A DNA stretch of 64,000 nt from Sphagnum magellanicum (Eukaryota; Streptophyta; Sphagnopsida; Sphagnales; Sphagnaceae): positions 10,788,001 through 10,852,000 of the forward strand of contig CM038910.1 in the NCBI GenBank assembly GCA_021904315.1. The letters run 5' to 3'. This document shows positions 45,566 to 58,787 of this stretch, piece after piece. How positions within the stretch are numbered: the first letter of the stretch is position 1; each line of letters begins with the position of its first letter. Both the position numbers and the translations under genes were made by a program. A model generated the notes under the pieces. That model did not search any database and was not told the DNA's origin. It saw nothing but the letters and a program-made list of their open reading frames with translations.

Positions 45566-46380
45566 TATTGACTACAAACCCCAGCTGCACACAACTTGTG
45601 ACGTAAATCCTGATATCAGATCACGAGTTAGGGCAAGACGAAGGTCCACATTTCAATTGGCAACATAACGGGTTACAAATTCGTACACACTTCCGGCAAC
45701 ACTACCACTATCGAGCCTTGCGCCCTCAAGCTTCAATATTTCATTGAGAAATATGAAATTGCCACTCAGATAGATACACGAAAATGAGGAGCTCTCTGCA
45801 ATCTTCAACTCCGATTTGCAACCAACACCTTACGTCGCTACAAGGGGAAAGATGTGAAATTCAATTGTACAAGCAAGCTGCCTAAAGTTTTCGAGCTTAG
45901 AAACAACACAAAGATCAAATATTCTCGACATAAGAGAAGATTGTTAAATGGGAGAGACAGAAAGAAGAAAAAGGAAGAGCACAAACAGGAGCAGCCAAAA
46001 CTAGACGAAGACTCAGGGTTCCAGAATACAACAGACAAACGGACTACAATTTGCAACAGAAATTAAATTCTTAATCATTTTTTCAAAAATTAAAAACTGG
46101 ACGACTTAAGCGACATGTGTGAGGGGAAGTACAACACCTGTATTGTGGAGTAGTCGTGAAGCCGCGGTGATGGCGGGAGACGAGAAACACACACGCGCAC
46201 ACACAAACAAAGTGCGCATCGCGCAACGCACGAAGTGGTCGAACTTCGAAGCTGGGAAGGGAGAGAGGGTACCAGATGGACGGCCCCTGGTTTTGGCCCC
46301 TCACAAGGCAAATTCGAGAGCCCGAGAGCTTGAACACAAATACAGACCTAAGTAAGTCCCCTTTGTATCTTAAACCTACT
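45566..46380. promoter_or_regulatory. Probable promoter and 5' UTR of the CHR24-like gene
   Basis: Upstream of the remodeler start codon, less AT-rich than the DNA beyond it. It has a short CA/CG-rich run near 46187-46206. No core promoter element could be fixed; assigned by position. Confidence 0.3.
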
Positions 46381-46639
46381 TTTCAAATATCGAGATGTCA
46401 GGATCTCGTTCAAAAGTAAACCCAGATGCGGTAAGTAGTGTACAACAACACCTCGATTGCCGCCCTTGGGACGGTTTTCGAACCAGGTTATTATACCTAA
46501 TTAGGGATATCTGAGTTCCAAATGGATGGCATCTGGATTAGGACCTGGATATTGATCCCACGACGTGCGAAGTTGTTCGGAATCTTTCTACGGAATACAA
46601 AAGGAGCCAGACCTAGTATTATAGGTCCTAAAGTCGTTC

Positions 46640-48000
46640 CTTCGTCTCATGGTGGAACCCCAAGACCTATAGAATATTAAGCTTTTTAAAAAGGCGAGGA
46701 CTTAGGCCTAGGGATATTGGTTACGATACCCAAGGGCTTGACGTCCTAAGACATGAGCCTTTACAAGTGTAGGACTTTCCAGTCTCAGGACATAGGACAT
46801 GAATTTTTTTAAGGTCTAGGACGTTATGCTTGTACCAGCCAAAGACATTAAGGCTGAGGCATATGGTCTAGGACATGAAGGCTTAAGGGCCTAGAACATT
46901 GGGCTTTAGATTTTCTCTATCCCTATGGCCCAGAACATGAGGCCCGGAGACATGAAGATCTTGACTATCTTTGCTCCAAGGGCTTAAGGCATGAAGCCTA
47001 AACACAAAAACACCTTAAGTTTTTTTTGTCTCAAAGGCCTAGGACATGAGAGCCTAGGGACATGAAAACAATTGATCCTAAGGGAAATGAGGGCATCATA
47101 AGGGGTGATCCCTGACCTTGATTCCTTGGTACCAAGGGCCTAAAAACATAACAACATCTGGCCTAGGGACTTGCAAACAAAGGACATAAAGACCTTTGGC
47201 CTAAGGACATGGAGAAGTCTATTTTTTCTAATGTTATTCATCACCCATTATTGCAATTGCCAAAAATACATCAACAAACATTGGGGCATGCACTTTCAGA
47301 ATTGCTCCATCACATGTCACTACAACATGTCCAAAACCAACTATTATAAATGTTAAACCCAATGTCTTAGGCCCCAAGCCAAATGGCCTAGCCATAAACC
47401 CTAAGTTGTTTGTCTTACACATAAAAGCAAAGTGTTTTAAACCTTAAGCCCTATGTTTTAGGGCCTAAGCCAAATGTCATGAGCACTAAAACCAAATCTT
47501 TAAGGCCTTAGCCAAATGTCTTAAACCCTAAAGTCAAAGGCTCTAAGCCTTAAGCCAATTGTCCTTTGCCACATGTGAAAATTTCATATAAACACCTTAA
47601 ACCAACTATCGTAGGCCAATGTGAAAGATCTCACAAAAGAACCTAAACCAAATGTCCTATGCCATTAATGAAGTCTCACAAATTCTTTAAGCCAAATCCC
47701 TTATAAATAAATTAAGCCAAAAAATTTATGATCGCCTTAAGCCAAAAGTTTATGAACTCCCCCCTCAACCACAAGTCCTAGGCCACAAACCAAAAGTCCC
47801 ATGGACATCTTAAGCCAAATATTTTGAATACGTCCTAAGCCAAATGTACTTAGAATAAATATAAAGTAACTGTAGGTTGTAAAAACAAAAACATATGTTA
47901 AAAGCCAATGCGATTTGACTTAATGTTAAACCCTAAGCCAATAAATATAACCCCAAGCCAAAATCCAATTCGGCTTGCACATTTTCATTTGGCCTTAGAA
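46640..48000. repeat. Degenerate minisatellite of telomere-like words
   Basis: 46640-47230 is dense in GGCCTAGGACATGA-like and GGCTTAAGG words. 47340-48000 is dense in AAGCCAAATGTCCTA and TTAAACCCTAAGCC words at irregular spacing of about 20-30 bp. The two halves carry related words in roughly opposite sense (CCTAAG versus CTTAGG). No gene is recognised. Confidence 0.7.
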
Positions 48001-48302
48001 TGTTTTTGAGTATATTGGTTTAGAGTTGAAATAACTTTTAGCATCTTGGTTTAAGGTTAGAATAGTTTTTGGCATCTTGGCTTTGGTTTAGAATAAATTT
48101 TGGCATCTCAGCTTCATGTAGTGCCATGTCCCGTATGGTTGTTTTTGTATTCCATATCTGTCTTTTCCAACGCAAAGTGCAATGAATCCTCTAAGCTAGA
48201 AGCCAAAGGGTTAAACCTTAAACCCTACCCTATGGGAGATTTATCTTTACAACTCTACATACTAAAATTCAGAAAACAAACAAGGCATGGACAAAACACT
48301 GA

Positions 48303-48525
48303 TAGACATTGACAATAGAAGGGGAGCAAATTTTTTAAAACATTCAGAACACACATTAACAATTCAATGGGAGCAAAATTCAAACAGAAATTCAAAATAG
48401 ACATTAATAACCCAATGTAATTCACAAAGGAAAAAAAATTCAACAACATAAAAGACATTAACAACTCAATGTAATTCATAAAAGACAAATCAACAACATA
48501 AAGACATTGACAACTCAATGATAGA
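48303..48525 (+). repeat. Degenerate ~50-bp tandem repeat, about five units
   Basis: Units start near 48303, 48352, 48399, 48453 and 48502, each with ACATTAACAACTCAATG or a close variant followed by an A-rich spacer. Confidence 0.75.
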
Positions 48526-50570
48526 ATCTTAAATCTAAAACTAAACTTTTGCTAAAATCAAAAGGAAATCTAACTACAAAGTTTGAAATTTCTATGAAGA
48601 CTAGTCAAATGACTCTAAGGTGCTAAAATGAAATCCAATGTGATAATGTTTACGAATGCCAAAGTATGAAATTCCTATATGAAAATTAATAATGAATCAA
48701 TATTCAAAGTTATTACATCAAAATCTAACTTTTAAAAACATGTGGCATTGTAATACCACAATAGTTCAACAAAAATCAATGTGTCCAATTATAATAGTTT
48801 ATGGCATTAAAGTGCAACCCCAATTTTAAAAGAAAAATAAAAATCAAATGTTATGAAATGTCCATGTATTAAAACACAAGAGAGGTAACCAAATGTAAAA
48901 ACAAAACACTTCCAGTGAAACATCAAACAAGATCTTGCATCCAACTTCAATGAAACAAGTCCTTACAACCATCTCCAATATAACAATAAACATTTTACAT
49001 TTATCTCTAGTGAAACAACATCCATTTCTTTGCAACCATCTCTCATGAAAAAACAAGCAACATCTTGCATCCATTTCTTAAAATACAACAACTTGCACCA
49101 TTATTTGTCACGGTACATTTTCAGATGCCTTTGATGTCAAAGCAAAAAGAGAAAATGTTAAAATATAAACTCACTTGACATTTACCGAAGTAGGAACATG
49201 CTTGGGGTCAACCACATAATTGATCATAATTGGACAATTCTACAAATTATCGTTAAAAACATGTCTAGAGGTTGTATTCACATTAACAACATTTAAAGGC
49301 ACATGATCGAAAATGGAATCTACACATTCGCTATGTTTTGGCAGTTTATTTTCAAACACGTCGTGATAAGTATTATCATCTAATGGATTAATGAAACATT
49401 TATTGGAAGTAATTGTCAAACATGAACCATCATTTTTTCTATAGCAAAATTAGCAACATCAACATTAGGATCAACATCAAATGTAAGAACCACAACATCA
49501 AGAAATGGAATTTTAACACATTTAATGGTAGGAATACCATTAACAAGCACATGAACTCTGCTTTCAAACTCTTGCCAAAAAAATAAGAACCACAAAAAAC
49601 CATCACATCAATAGCTACAAAATATTTAAAATTGAAAATAGCTAAAAACAAATCACTTAAAAAATAAAATGATGACACATACCTTTGTCTTTTCAACTGC
49701 ATTTATTTCATTCATCATAATTCAACAAACAACCAGTTTTCAACTCTCCACTTATAATCCATCGTAAAACATGACGTGAATTGTTTTATTAATATGACTA
49801 TACTTACAACAATCATAAACCAAAAGAAATGAAAAGCAAAAAGCTAGTATGATGAACAAATAAACAACCATCGTAAAACAAAAACATGCAATGGTTAGGG
49901 ATACAAAACAACAAACAACATTGTTTTGTTTTACAAATGTTGTCATTGCATTGTACCTATAGCATATAGCAAACACATGCCATAAACAATTCCAACCAAA
50001 AAGTTAAAAAGACACATGAATAAAAAAACCAATAAATGTAACTTAGTAACAAACCAAAACAATTTAACCAAAAGGAAAGTAAAATTGAAAACAAATACTT
50101 CCTATAAGAAATCAAATATCTATGGCTAATCATTTCCATGCCATATTCCTTTGGAACAAATGCCTCTTCCATGTGCATTATTCCAATACCTTTGTTAATC
50201 TTGTTAAATGAAATTTTGTCTTTAAATCATGAAATGTCATCATCAATTTGTCAACAATCAAACACAATTGGTTTCAACCCATTCATGTAGTTGTAAACAA
50301 AATGTCAGCAAATTGTCACCACTTTGGTTTGGGATGCAAGAACATAAAATATGGACATGCCTTATTAGGGGGCCATTCAAGAGGGTGATGACAAATCAAT
50401 TGCTTGAAAATATCAATCACATCGAAAATCATAAACTTATGTCATTTGCAAAACCACTTACAAACAAATGCATGATCAATTACAACAAAGTAAAAAAGTA
50501 GTAAAAATATATAGAAATTTTTAAAATAAAATTTTAAATTAAAAAACAACATATTCAACTTCAACCACGT
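48526..50570. other. AT-rich intergenic DNA with weak repeats
   Basis: 48905-49080 repeats phrases such as CATCTTGCATCCA, CAACCATCTC and GTGAAACAA at about 55-bp spacing. The rest holds short unrecognised frames, mostly on the minus strand, and looks like decayed transposon DNA. Confidence 0.4.
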
Positions 50571-50810
50571 TCAAAAAAAAAGAAAAAAAGAACAAAACAA
50601 AACAAAATTGCAATATATTGAATACAAAGATGTATAATTTATTGGCGAGTACAATTTACCATCATTTTTCACCACCTGAAGAACAAACATGGACAACATG
50701 TCCACTAATTCCATGACATTGTGTTCATTTTTCAACAAATCAACAATTGATTTTGTTGTATCAAAACCCCAAAACTCCCTCCATTCATAAAATGCATTTT
50801 TGGCCCACAT
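50571..50810 (-). pseudogene. Possible Crypton/DUF3504-type recombinase fragment
   Basis: A 79-codon minus-strand stretch with FYEWREFWGFDTTKSIVDLL, LVDMLSMFVLQVVKNDGKLY and a following low-complexity tail. The spacing of the W, the FDTTKSI phrase and the LYxP-like turn resembles the N-terminal arm of Crypton-derived tyrosine recombinases. The catalytic domain is not visible, so this is a weak call; it may belong to another transposon. Confidence 0.3.
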
Positions 50811-52559
50811 TTTAGCATGCTTGTTTGCTTATTGACCACTGTTATTGATGTTATTTCATTCCTTTTCATTAATATTTAAAAATCAAACCTTTGGGCATGT
50901 GTCATCAACATTAACAAAAATAATATCATCAAGATAAAAAGACATCACCAATAGTATTTAAAAAATTAAAATAGAAAAAAATTTATTCAAATTGAACAAG
51001 GTATCAATCAACAAAACCATCACTAGCTGCATTTAAATCCTCTACAAGTATGGAACAAAAGGATTGTGAAAACTTGTGAAAAAAATTTGATCAATTTCAA
51101 CCATTCATTTATATTTAGGAGATTGATCATCACGATCATGTGATTACACATACCCCCCACCCCCCCAACACACACATCATCTAACCAAATCACACCATAA
51201 GAAAAACATTTCAAAATAAAATGTTCTTCCATAAATTGGATGTTTTTAGTAGTACCTTATCTTGGAGCTATAATGTAACCATACTTTGTGTCCCACCTTC
51301 AATGTCACTTTAAGTTATCCTTTAATTATATCATATTTCAAGGGAAAGTTTGACATACCATTGTTTAATGATATAATAAAGATGTCCCAAGCAACTTTGA
51401 CATTTGATTTAGATTTTTAAAAAATTTAGCCCCCCACAACTTGATTCCTTTTTTGTTCAACATTTTTAGTACTTATGCAAAAACAACAAAACAATGTTTT
51501 TTTTTAAGGTTTTCGAGAATTGAACAAATGATTATTGTTAAAACAAAATTGGTCCATGTATGGTGATATTGTGAATGTCAAAATGTGAAGCCTTTAGTTA
51601 ATTTAAACTTCAATGAATCAAACAAATTATATGCATAAGAAAATATGTCATTAACAATTTGAAAAATTATCCAAAAATACAACAAAAAAAACTAATGATG
51701 TTCACAAATTCAAAATATAATATATGGTTACCCAACTCATATTTTATGGAGCTATTTGGTGATGCATTAGAATTTGCACTACAACTTTTTTAACATGAAA
51801 TAACATAACAAACCTTTGTTCATTATCGGGTGAGGTTTTTGAAAAAGAGTCAAGGTTGATCAAATCTTATTGCAATCCACATACATAAACAATGGACATT
51901 ACATAAACTCAAACACACTTGAATATAATGACACACATAAACATAAACAATGGAAACACGTGCACATTGCATAGCCTCAAATACCCAACAATAAACCAAG
52001 CAAAGGCACAAATAATTAAGCAACAAACCCAAAAAAATTAACAAAGACCCAACAAAGTTAACAAAGACCTAACAAAGGAAAGATTTAGACATGTACACAT
52101 AAGGAAGAAAAAAATATTCACTTGCAAAGACCTTACAATAGACCTAACAACAAACACAATGATAAATACAAATACACATAAAACCCCATCAAAAAATAAT
52201 AGTAAATCAAACAAAGACAAACTTAAAAGACATAAATCAAATTTTACTTAAAATATGACAAAGTTAAAATTTGCAAAAATTCAACAACATTGATTAAACA
52301 TAAACACAAGCAAACCTATCAAAGACAAAGGAATAAATTCAACAAAAAAAGATTTTAACAATAACCTAATAAATACCCAATTTAGATAAACTTAGATTCA
52401 AAACAAATCAAAATAGATCCCAAATGAATTTTTTTAATAAAGACCTAACCAAGACAAATTTAAAAATAAGACAAATCAAAATAGATCCTAAAAAACTACC
52501 TAGTTTTGCAACTTGTGCTTGTTATTGTTGAGATATGGTGGTTGCCATTTAAATATAAG
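50811..52559. other. AT-rich intergenic DNA, no gene recognised
   Basis: Very A-rich on the plus strand with many AACAAA-type words and a short C run at about 51152-51167. Nothing assignable. Confidence 0.4.
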
Positions 52560-55500
52560 CAAGGTAGCCAACAAATCCATAGTAAACTAATTTTCAAATT
52601 TTGAACGTTGGCCTTTTTCCATTCATTGAATATTGCATCATAGGGGAACTTTTCCATAATGAAAAAAATGTTGCAAGAACATGCCCACAATAGTTAGAAG
52701 ATGTTCATTTAATTTATTCAACAACTTGGTTTTCATGAATGAGAAGGTTAAAAACATTCTTTCATTTTCAACACTCATGAATACCTAAACAACAACAATT
52801 TCAATTAACTTGAAAAACTTTGGAACATAATTCTTCAACATTTTTTAATTTAAAAAAATGTGTGACATTTGACTGAACAAAATTACATGAAAGGGAGGTT
52901 CCATGGTTGTTGCCCCATTAAATTTCATTGTGCATTTGAACATGCTACATTGCAAATCAAGGTATGGGGGTGATAAAATTGCAAAAGACATTGGAACAGC
53001 CAACTTGTGTTCATAACCATAATGATTATTAATTAGTGTATAATGGTGTTCAAAATTTAAGTTGACATCTTATTGTAGCCAATAGTGGGGTTAGATAATT
53101 TCCAATGGGTCCATCAAACAATTGGTAGGGAATCAATTAGATAGTTATTTTGTCAAGATTTTAGTAACACCTACAAGACAACCAAAAATATCAAATGTTA
53201 AACAATATTAAGTTTCAAAGTAGTCAACAATTTTTTAAAACCATAAACAAGTTACAACATGATATATGGGATAAACCAAAAATAACATGCACCTTGGCAC
53301 AACTCCACCTCCTTTAAGATAATAACGTACAATTCTATTGTGACATGCTCAAGTTTTCTAGTCACATGATCTAGGTAAATAACATCTAAAATTTGTTTAA
53401 CACATTGAAAAATTTAACATTCAATCTTTGTTGTATTCAAATTGATCTCTAAGGCAATTCAATTTAATGTGATAATATCATATTTGTAATCCAACAAATC
53501 CTTGAAATCTTTGAAAGCATATGAAACAAAACATGTGTTTAAATCATTGTAGAGGCCATACAATTGACTTTGGCTACCACATGATCACAAATAATGATTT
53601 CTTTTTTATATGAAAACTTGATCAAGTAATGAATAGTTTCAAGCATAAGTAACAAACTTGCAATCCCAATTAAAATTGAAACGTCAAAAAACAAATCAAA
53701 TTTTGTTTGAGCCAAGCTAACCTTTTCATGTCTTTTTGTCATCAAAGGCCTATATTCTAAAATAACTCATTTGGTTGGATTCAAGATGATAATCGAATGT
53801 GTTTTTACATTTTGTAAAATTTTGTTACCCTTGACAATCATTAGTTCAACCAACTTTATGAATTCAATATATCATTTTGGGTTGTGAAAAAAAAATGGAT
53901 AAATTGATTACGACAAAAACTTGATCCTTGAAATAACTAGCAAATGGAAATGGGTTTGTCTAGCCAAATTAATGCGATGGTTCATGCAATGGACACTTCC
54001 ACATGTATTATTATATTTCTTTTGTAGCACCATATTAACTTTTTGCAATCCTGAATGTCAAGATTGAAAAAAATGGTTCATGCAATGGACATTTCCACAT
54101 TCATGTGAAAATACCTTTGGGTGGTACCACTAGGAGCCACCTTGCCAAAACCACAAGAAAGTTAGACCCAATTTTTAAAAATAAAATTCCATCTACTTAT
54201 ACATTGGTTTATTTGATTAGACTAGGTGGGAAATGTTTTTCCCACCTATTCGCACACTCATGAAAAATAATGAGCACCCAAAAACCTATAATATACATTA
54301 ACATTTCAATTTCTAAACCATTATTGACCCAAATTTTGATTTTTTTTCTTTTAAATGTCCTTACATTTATACATTACATTTTTTTTCTTGTTTATTTAAT
54401 ACATGCACAAGGGAATGATCCAAACTAATCATTAAAATAACAAAAGATGAAAATAATTATCATTTGTGTTCTTGACATCAATGGCCCTTTAAGACCTCAC
54501 AATCTTGATTTCAAAAATTCATAACTAAATGAAAATTGATTCAATCAATTATCTATAAAAACCATCGAGTAGGTTGACATTTGAAATGTTTTAAAAAATT
54601 AACATTCAAAAAAAATTCCCAAAAAGTAGATTTCTTTTGTGTTCCTAATAAAAAAAATCCTTCGTGTTACATTCTTGAATTTTTTTCCAAGATTATGCAT
54701 TCATTTTCTACATCAAAACACATTTTTAAATGATTTAAATTGAATTTTTAATTCAACGTGACTTGGGTAACCTTTTGATGAATAAATTGAAATGAAAAGC
54801 TTTCTTTATGTGAGTCCTATGTTGTTCTAAAATTGGATGGGTCTTAAAAATTTGGGGTACCACCCAAAGATATATATCAATGATGGTAGTAAACACCAAA
54901 AAATTAAAATTGATCCTAAACTAAAATGATAATATAAACAAAACCAAGATGATGATAATATGCACAAAAAAAAAAACTTTGACCTAAAAAACAAAAACAC
55001 CGTGTACACCAAATGATAATAATTTCAAAACAACATCCACTTTTGTGACACTACCATTAATGATTAAAACATCAATGGATATTGCAATGAAATTGTTGGC
55101 AATTTTGCCTTGTATACATGTTCCAAAAAATGAATTCCATAATCGACTCCAATCTTGCATAATATATCCATGCATTGAAATTCAAAATTGATTATCAATT
55201 GTTGTGACTTTATCACAAGTAACATCAAGATAATTTGATTCCCCAAGGACCTTCTTCATCTTGGTTTTGACCTATGCACACATGAAATGCATCACATTGC
55301 AAGTGTTAGAATTTGTTTAATGTTTTTTTGCCATCATCATAATTCCCAAAAATATAAAGAAAGGATTTAAAAATTCATACTCTAACATTGACCTCCCCTA
55401 AAAGAAATGGAAATTTATTGCTAATTGTTACCTTTACTTGCCCCTTTCACCTTTAAATAAAAAGGTTTTAAATATTCATATTTTAAGCATGGATTGCACT

Positions 55501-56035
55501 TTTTCAATGACGGTTGTGTAATGCATGCTTGCATAAATTACATCATTTTAGACATGCCAACATTGTTTATTCATGTACATTTCATCTTTTTTCACCCCAA
55601 TATGTGGTAAATTTTTTATCACATTTTGTTTCCCAACATTCTTCTCCAAAATATCTAGCTTAACATTTGGAATCATGTCCCTCTTTCAAACAACACTATA
55701 AACAATGCGCTTGACATGTTGAACTTCCCTATCATTACCTTGTAACATTTTAGCCAAAGGAAACTGTGCAATCCAAGTGTCTTGGAGTTTTTGTGATGTT
55801 TCATAACTTTTTTTCTTTTTTTGGGTGGTTTTGCATCTTCATCAAGATCTAGGATCTCACATGCTTCAAGGATAGAGGGCATGTAGGTTGGCAAACCACC
55901 AGGACAAATCAATTTTAAAATTGAATTATTGCACATAAATGTTGAAAGGGAATCATCTTTATAACCAAAAGATGTCACTTTAGAAAAAAATGGAGATATG
56001 TACAAGCTAGGATAACAATTTGGCTTGGGTTTCAT
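52560..56035 (-). pseudogene. Decayed hAT-like (DUF4371/hAT C-terminal) transposase
   Basis: Minus-strand conceptual translation, interrupted by stops, keeps segments in the order of a hAT-type transposase. There is a lysine-rich N-terminal stretch (KPPKKRKK, about 55830). Near 55020-55260 come VTCDKVTTIDNQF, MHGYIMQDWSRLW and VDVVLKLLSFGVHGVFVF. Near 53540-53745 come LLLMLETIHYLIKFSYKKE and IIICDHVVAKV. Near 52620-52830 lies the dimerisation region KLIEIVVV, VFMSVENERMF, SFMKTKLLNKLNEHL and MFLQHFF. Stops such as TAG between VVV and VFM, and TGA after TIDNQF, show inactivation. Terminal inverted repeats were not found. Assignment rests on remembered family pattern. Confidence 0.6.
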
Positions 56036-58488
56036 GCATCACAGTTGGAATGAAATTAACTTTTCAACATCTTTTATATTGGCTTCACTTTTGACACTTT
56101 AATTGACAAATCTTGAATCACATTAATGTTTGACACTCCAATTTCTAAATCTTAACTCCCAATGACATTTGACATTTTGATTCATAAGCCTTTGATTGTA
56201 AGTGGTGTTTTGCACCCAACATCTCCCTAATTCCAATGGTTCACACCCAAAGTTGAAACCCCAAATTGAAAGACAATACCAAATCCCAATTCCCCACAAC
56301 CATAAGTAAATCTAAAATTAAATCTTGACATTCAATTTGTTCAAACTCACAATAAAAAACACAAAGTCGCACACATTTGTTAAACAAAAATGTTGATGTT
56401 TACAATGTATAACAAATATATTAATAAGAAGCAAACAATTAACACTTGTCAATTATCAAAATGCAAAAATCAACGACTAGTTGTAATTTGCCGAAACAAT
56501 ACAAAATGTTAAAATGTGAGATATGATCATTTACAAAAAAAATTAAACTTTGGATGAAACCCTTTGAAGCAAGGTGAAAGCAGGCAAAAAACAAATGTAT
56601 GTTGCAAAGTTGCATTGCTCAACAAGTTGCATGAGCTCAAAGTGATGCACATTAAACAAGGAACAATGAACATTGTTCTTTCCAACTTCCAACTACATTT
56701 CCCCATTCTTCCCACTCTGCCCTGGTCCCATTACTTGCACTTTGAGTATTAGATATGGTACTGGTGTCTACAATAACAATGAAAATGAAGGTTATGAGAC
56801 TTGGAACTTTGGAGAAGAAACATGCGCGATAATATTAAAATGAAGGCATTGAGACTTGAAGCTTTGGAAAAGAAATGTGGGATGAAACTTGGATAACATG
56901 ATGGATGGTTTGAAAAATGGAGGGCTAAAATGCATTGCATTGGCAAAAACACCTAATTATTATGGTCCTTTTGTTGTAGAGGTGATGATGAAACTTTAAT
57001 CAATGGCAAAGCTAAATGATAATGCACTTTAATTGGATTGTCACTTGGGAATCATCCTAAGTGATTGGTGGTGTAATGTGACGAGAACTTTAAAAAAACC
57101 TTGATTTTTCTTACAACCATTTCGTAGGTTATTAAACCTTGTCACATTTTGGTTAAATATCGCTAGGAAAAAAAATTGCAACAAAGAAGGTCTAGGCAAA
57201 CCAAACCATCATATAGACACATTGCATTGTGGTAAATATTTAAATTCAAGGATCAATTACAAACACCCATTTTTTCACATGTTTATTTACAAGCAATAAA
57301 TAAAACATCTTCTTTCTTTCATCATTTTGAGGTTGTTTGATAATGTTATTCTAATTTTTTTTTTGGCTTTCAACAAAAGCTTTAGGTCTTTATATTCCAA
57401 TGACATGTAATTGAAACTGGTATATAGGGGATTTTTTGGAATCCTCCATATGGTTATCCATGGACCATTCCAAAAACAAGTTCAAAAATAATTATTCATT
57501 TTCAAATCTACCTATTTCTTTTCTTTCTTAATAACAACTTCTTTTTCCTATTAACTTTCATAATAACTATCTCCCACTTTTCCTAATAACTACTTGCATT
57601 TTATAACTATTTTATTTTTTTCCCTTGTTCACCAACATGGTATGAAAAAACAATATTAACATGTGTCTTTTCATGTCCATGAAATGTATATTAATTTAAA
57701 TTAAATTTGCCATTGACATAAATAATGATGAATTATTGAAAACCATATGAAAACATTAAAAAAAAATCGTCATTAATAGTGCGTAACAAATATAAAACTT
57801 AAATTTTTATTATAAACATGCACCCATGGTTCCCCCCACTCCCTCACAACAATTTTTTTTTGTTGTTGTTGTTATGAGCAAACGTCATTTTTCAATAAAT
57901 TTTCTAGTTGCTAATAATCAAAGGATACACGTGAACTGCATGAAAATTCTTTTTTTAATGTTATTCGTTAGAGGTTTGCTTCAACTTGAAAAGTAAGGAT
58001 TTGATATTAATATTAATTGCTAATTTCAAATTTTAAAATTATTTCAAAATTGGAAAACTATTGACTTCAATTCATCCAAAAAAACAAAAGAATTACCAAT
58101 TCCAATTATTTTCAAAAATTCAATGAAATGACAAATTTCATAAAAAAAAAACTATTAAGGAAATGATGGTTTCAAAGGTGGTAATTTTAATTTATTTTGG
58201 CCAAGTAGTACTAATTGCATAAAAACCCTTTTGTTGTTGCAACCTATATTGGGTGGGCATTTGATTTTGTGTATAATTGATGATTTTGATTTTAAAAAAC
58301 ATTTCAAAATCAAAAGAATCGTCATTTTTACTTGAACTGACCAGAGTACAAGTCAGGCAATTTCAGTTCTAATTATTCAAAAAATTAGGCATTTTTTTCT
58401 TGAAGAAACCAAATTATTGGGCACTTGCCAAAACAATTAATTATTGTGAAGCTACCACTGGGGTAGGGTAGTAACCCCCTGGTTGGGA
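56036..58488. other. AT-rich intergenic DNA, no gene recognised
   Basis: Homopolymer-rich sequence between the hAT remnant and the CCT1 upstream repeats. No frame with a recognisable motif. A short TTG/GTT run occurs at about 57857-57875. Confidence 0.45.
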
Positions 58489-58621
58489 TTAGGGTTAGGG
58501 CTTCTTGTCGTGTGAGACGAGAGAGGGCTTGGGGTTAGGGTTAGGACTTCTTGGCTTGTGAGAAGAGAGGGCTTGGAGTTAGGGTTAGGGTTAGGACTTC
58601 TCGTCTTGTGAGACGAGAGGG
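58489..58621 (+). repeat. Three 43-46-bp tandem units carrying TTAGGG, upstream of CCT1
   Basis: Units at 58489-58534, 58535-58578 and 58579-58621. Each starts with two or three TTAGGG/TTAGGA hexamers followed by CTTCTTGTC-, GTGAGACGAGAG- and GGGCTTGG-like blocks. The reverse complement contains CCCTAA cores, like the telo-box found in promoters of many plant growth and translation genes. Located 167-299 bp before the CCT1 start codon. Confidence 0.85.
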
Positions 58622-58787
58622 AAGAAGGCGAAGAGAGAAGAATCTGTTCCTACCGGACGGAGAGAGCTTCAAGTCTTGTTCTTCGCAATTGACCAAGTCG
58701 CTTGTGGCCTCATATCGGGAGCTGGAAGTACCTTGTTTGTTACCAGGCAAGAGAGAATCGGGTTCTGGATTTTTTAAGGTGTGAAGA

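Noticed and set aside
46183-46206. CA/CG-rich run as a possible regulatory Z-DNA element
   Set aside because: Too short and imperfect (about 24 bp) to support a functional claim.
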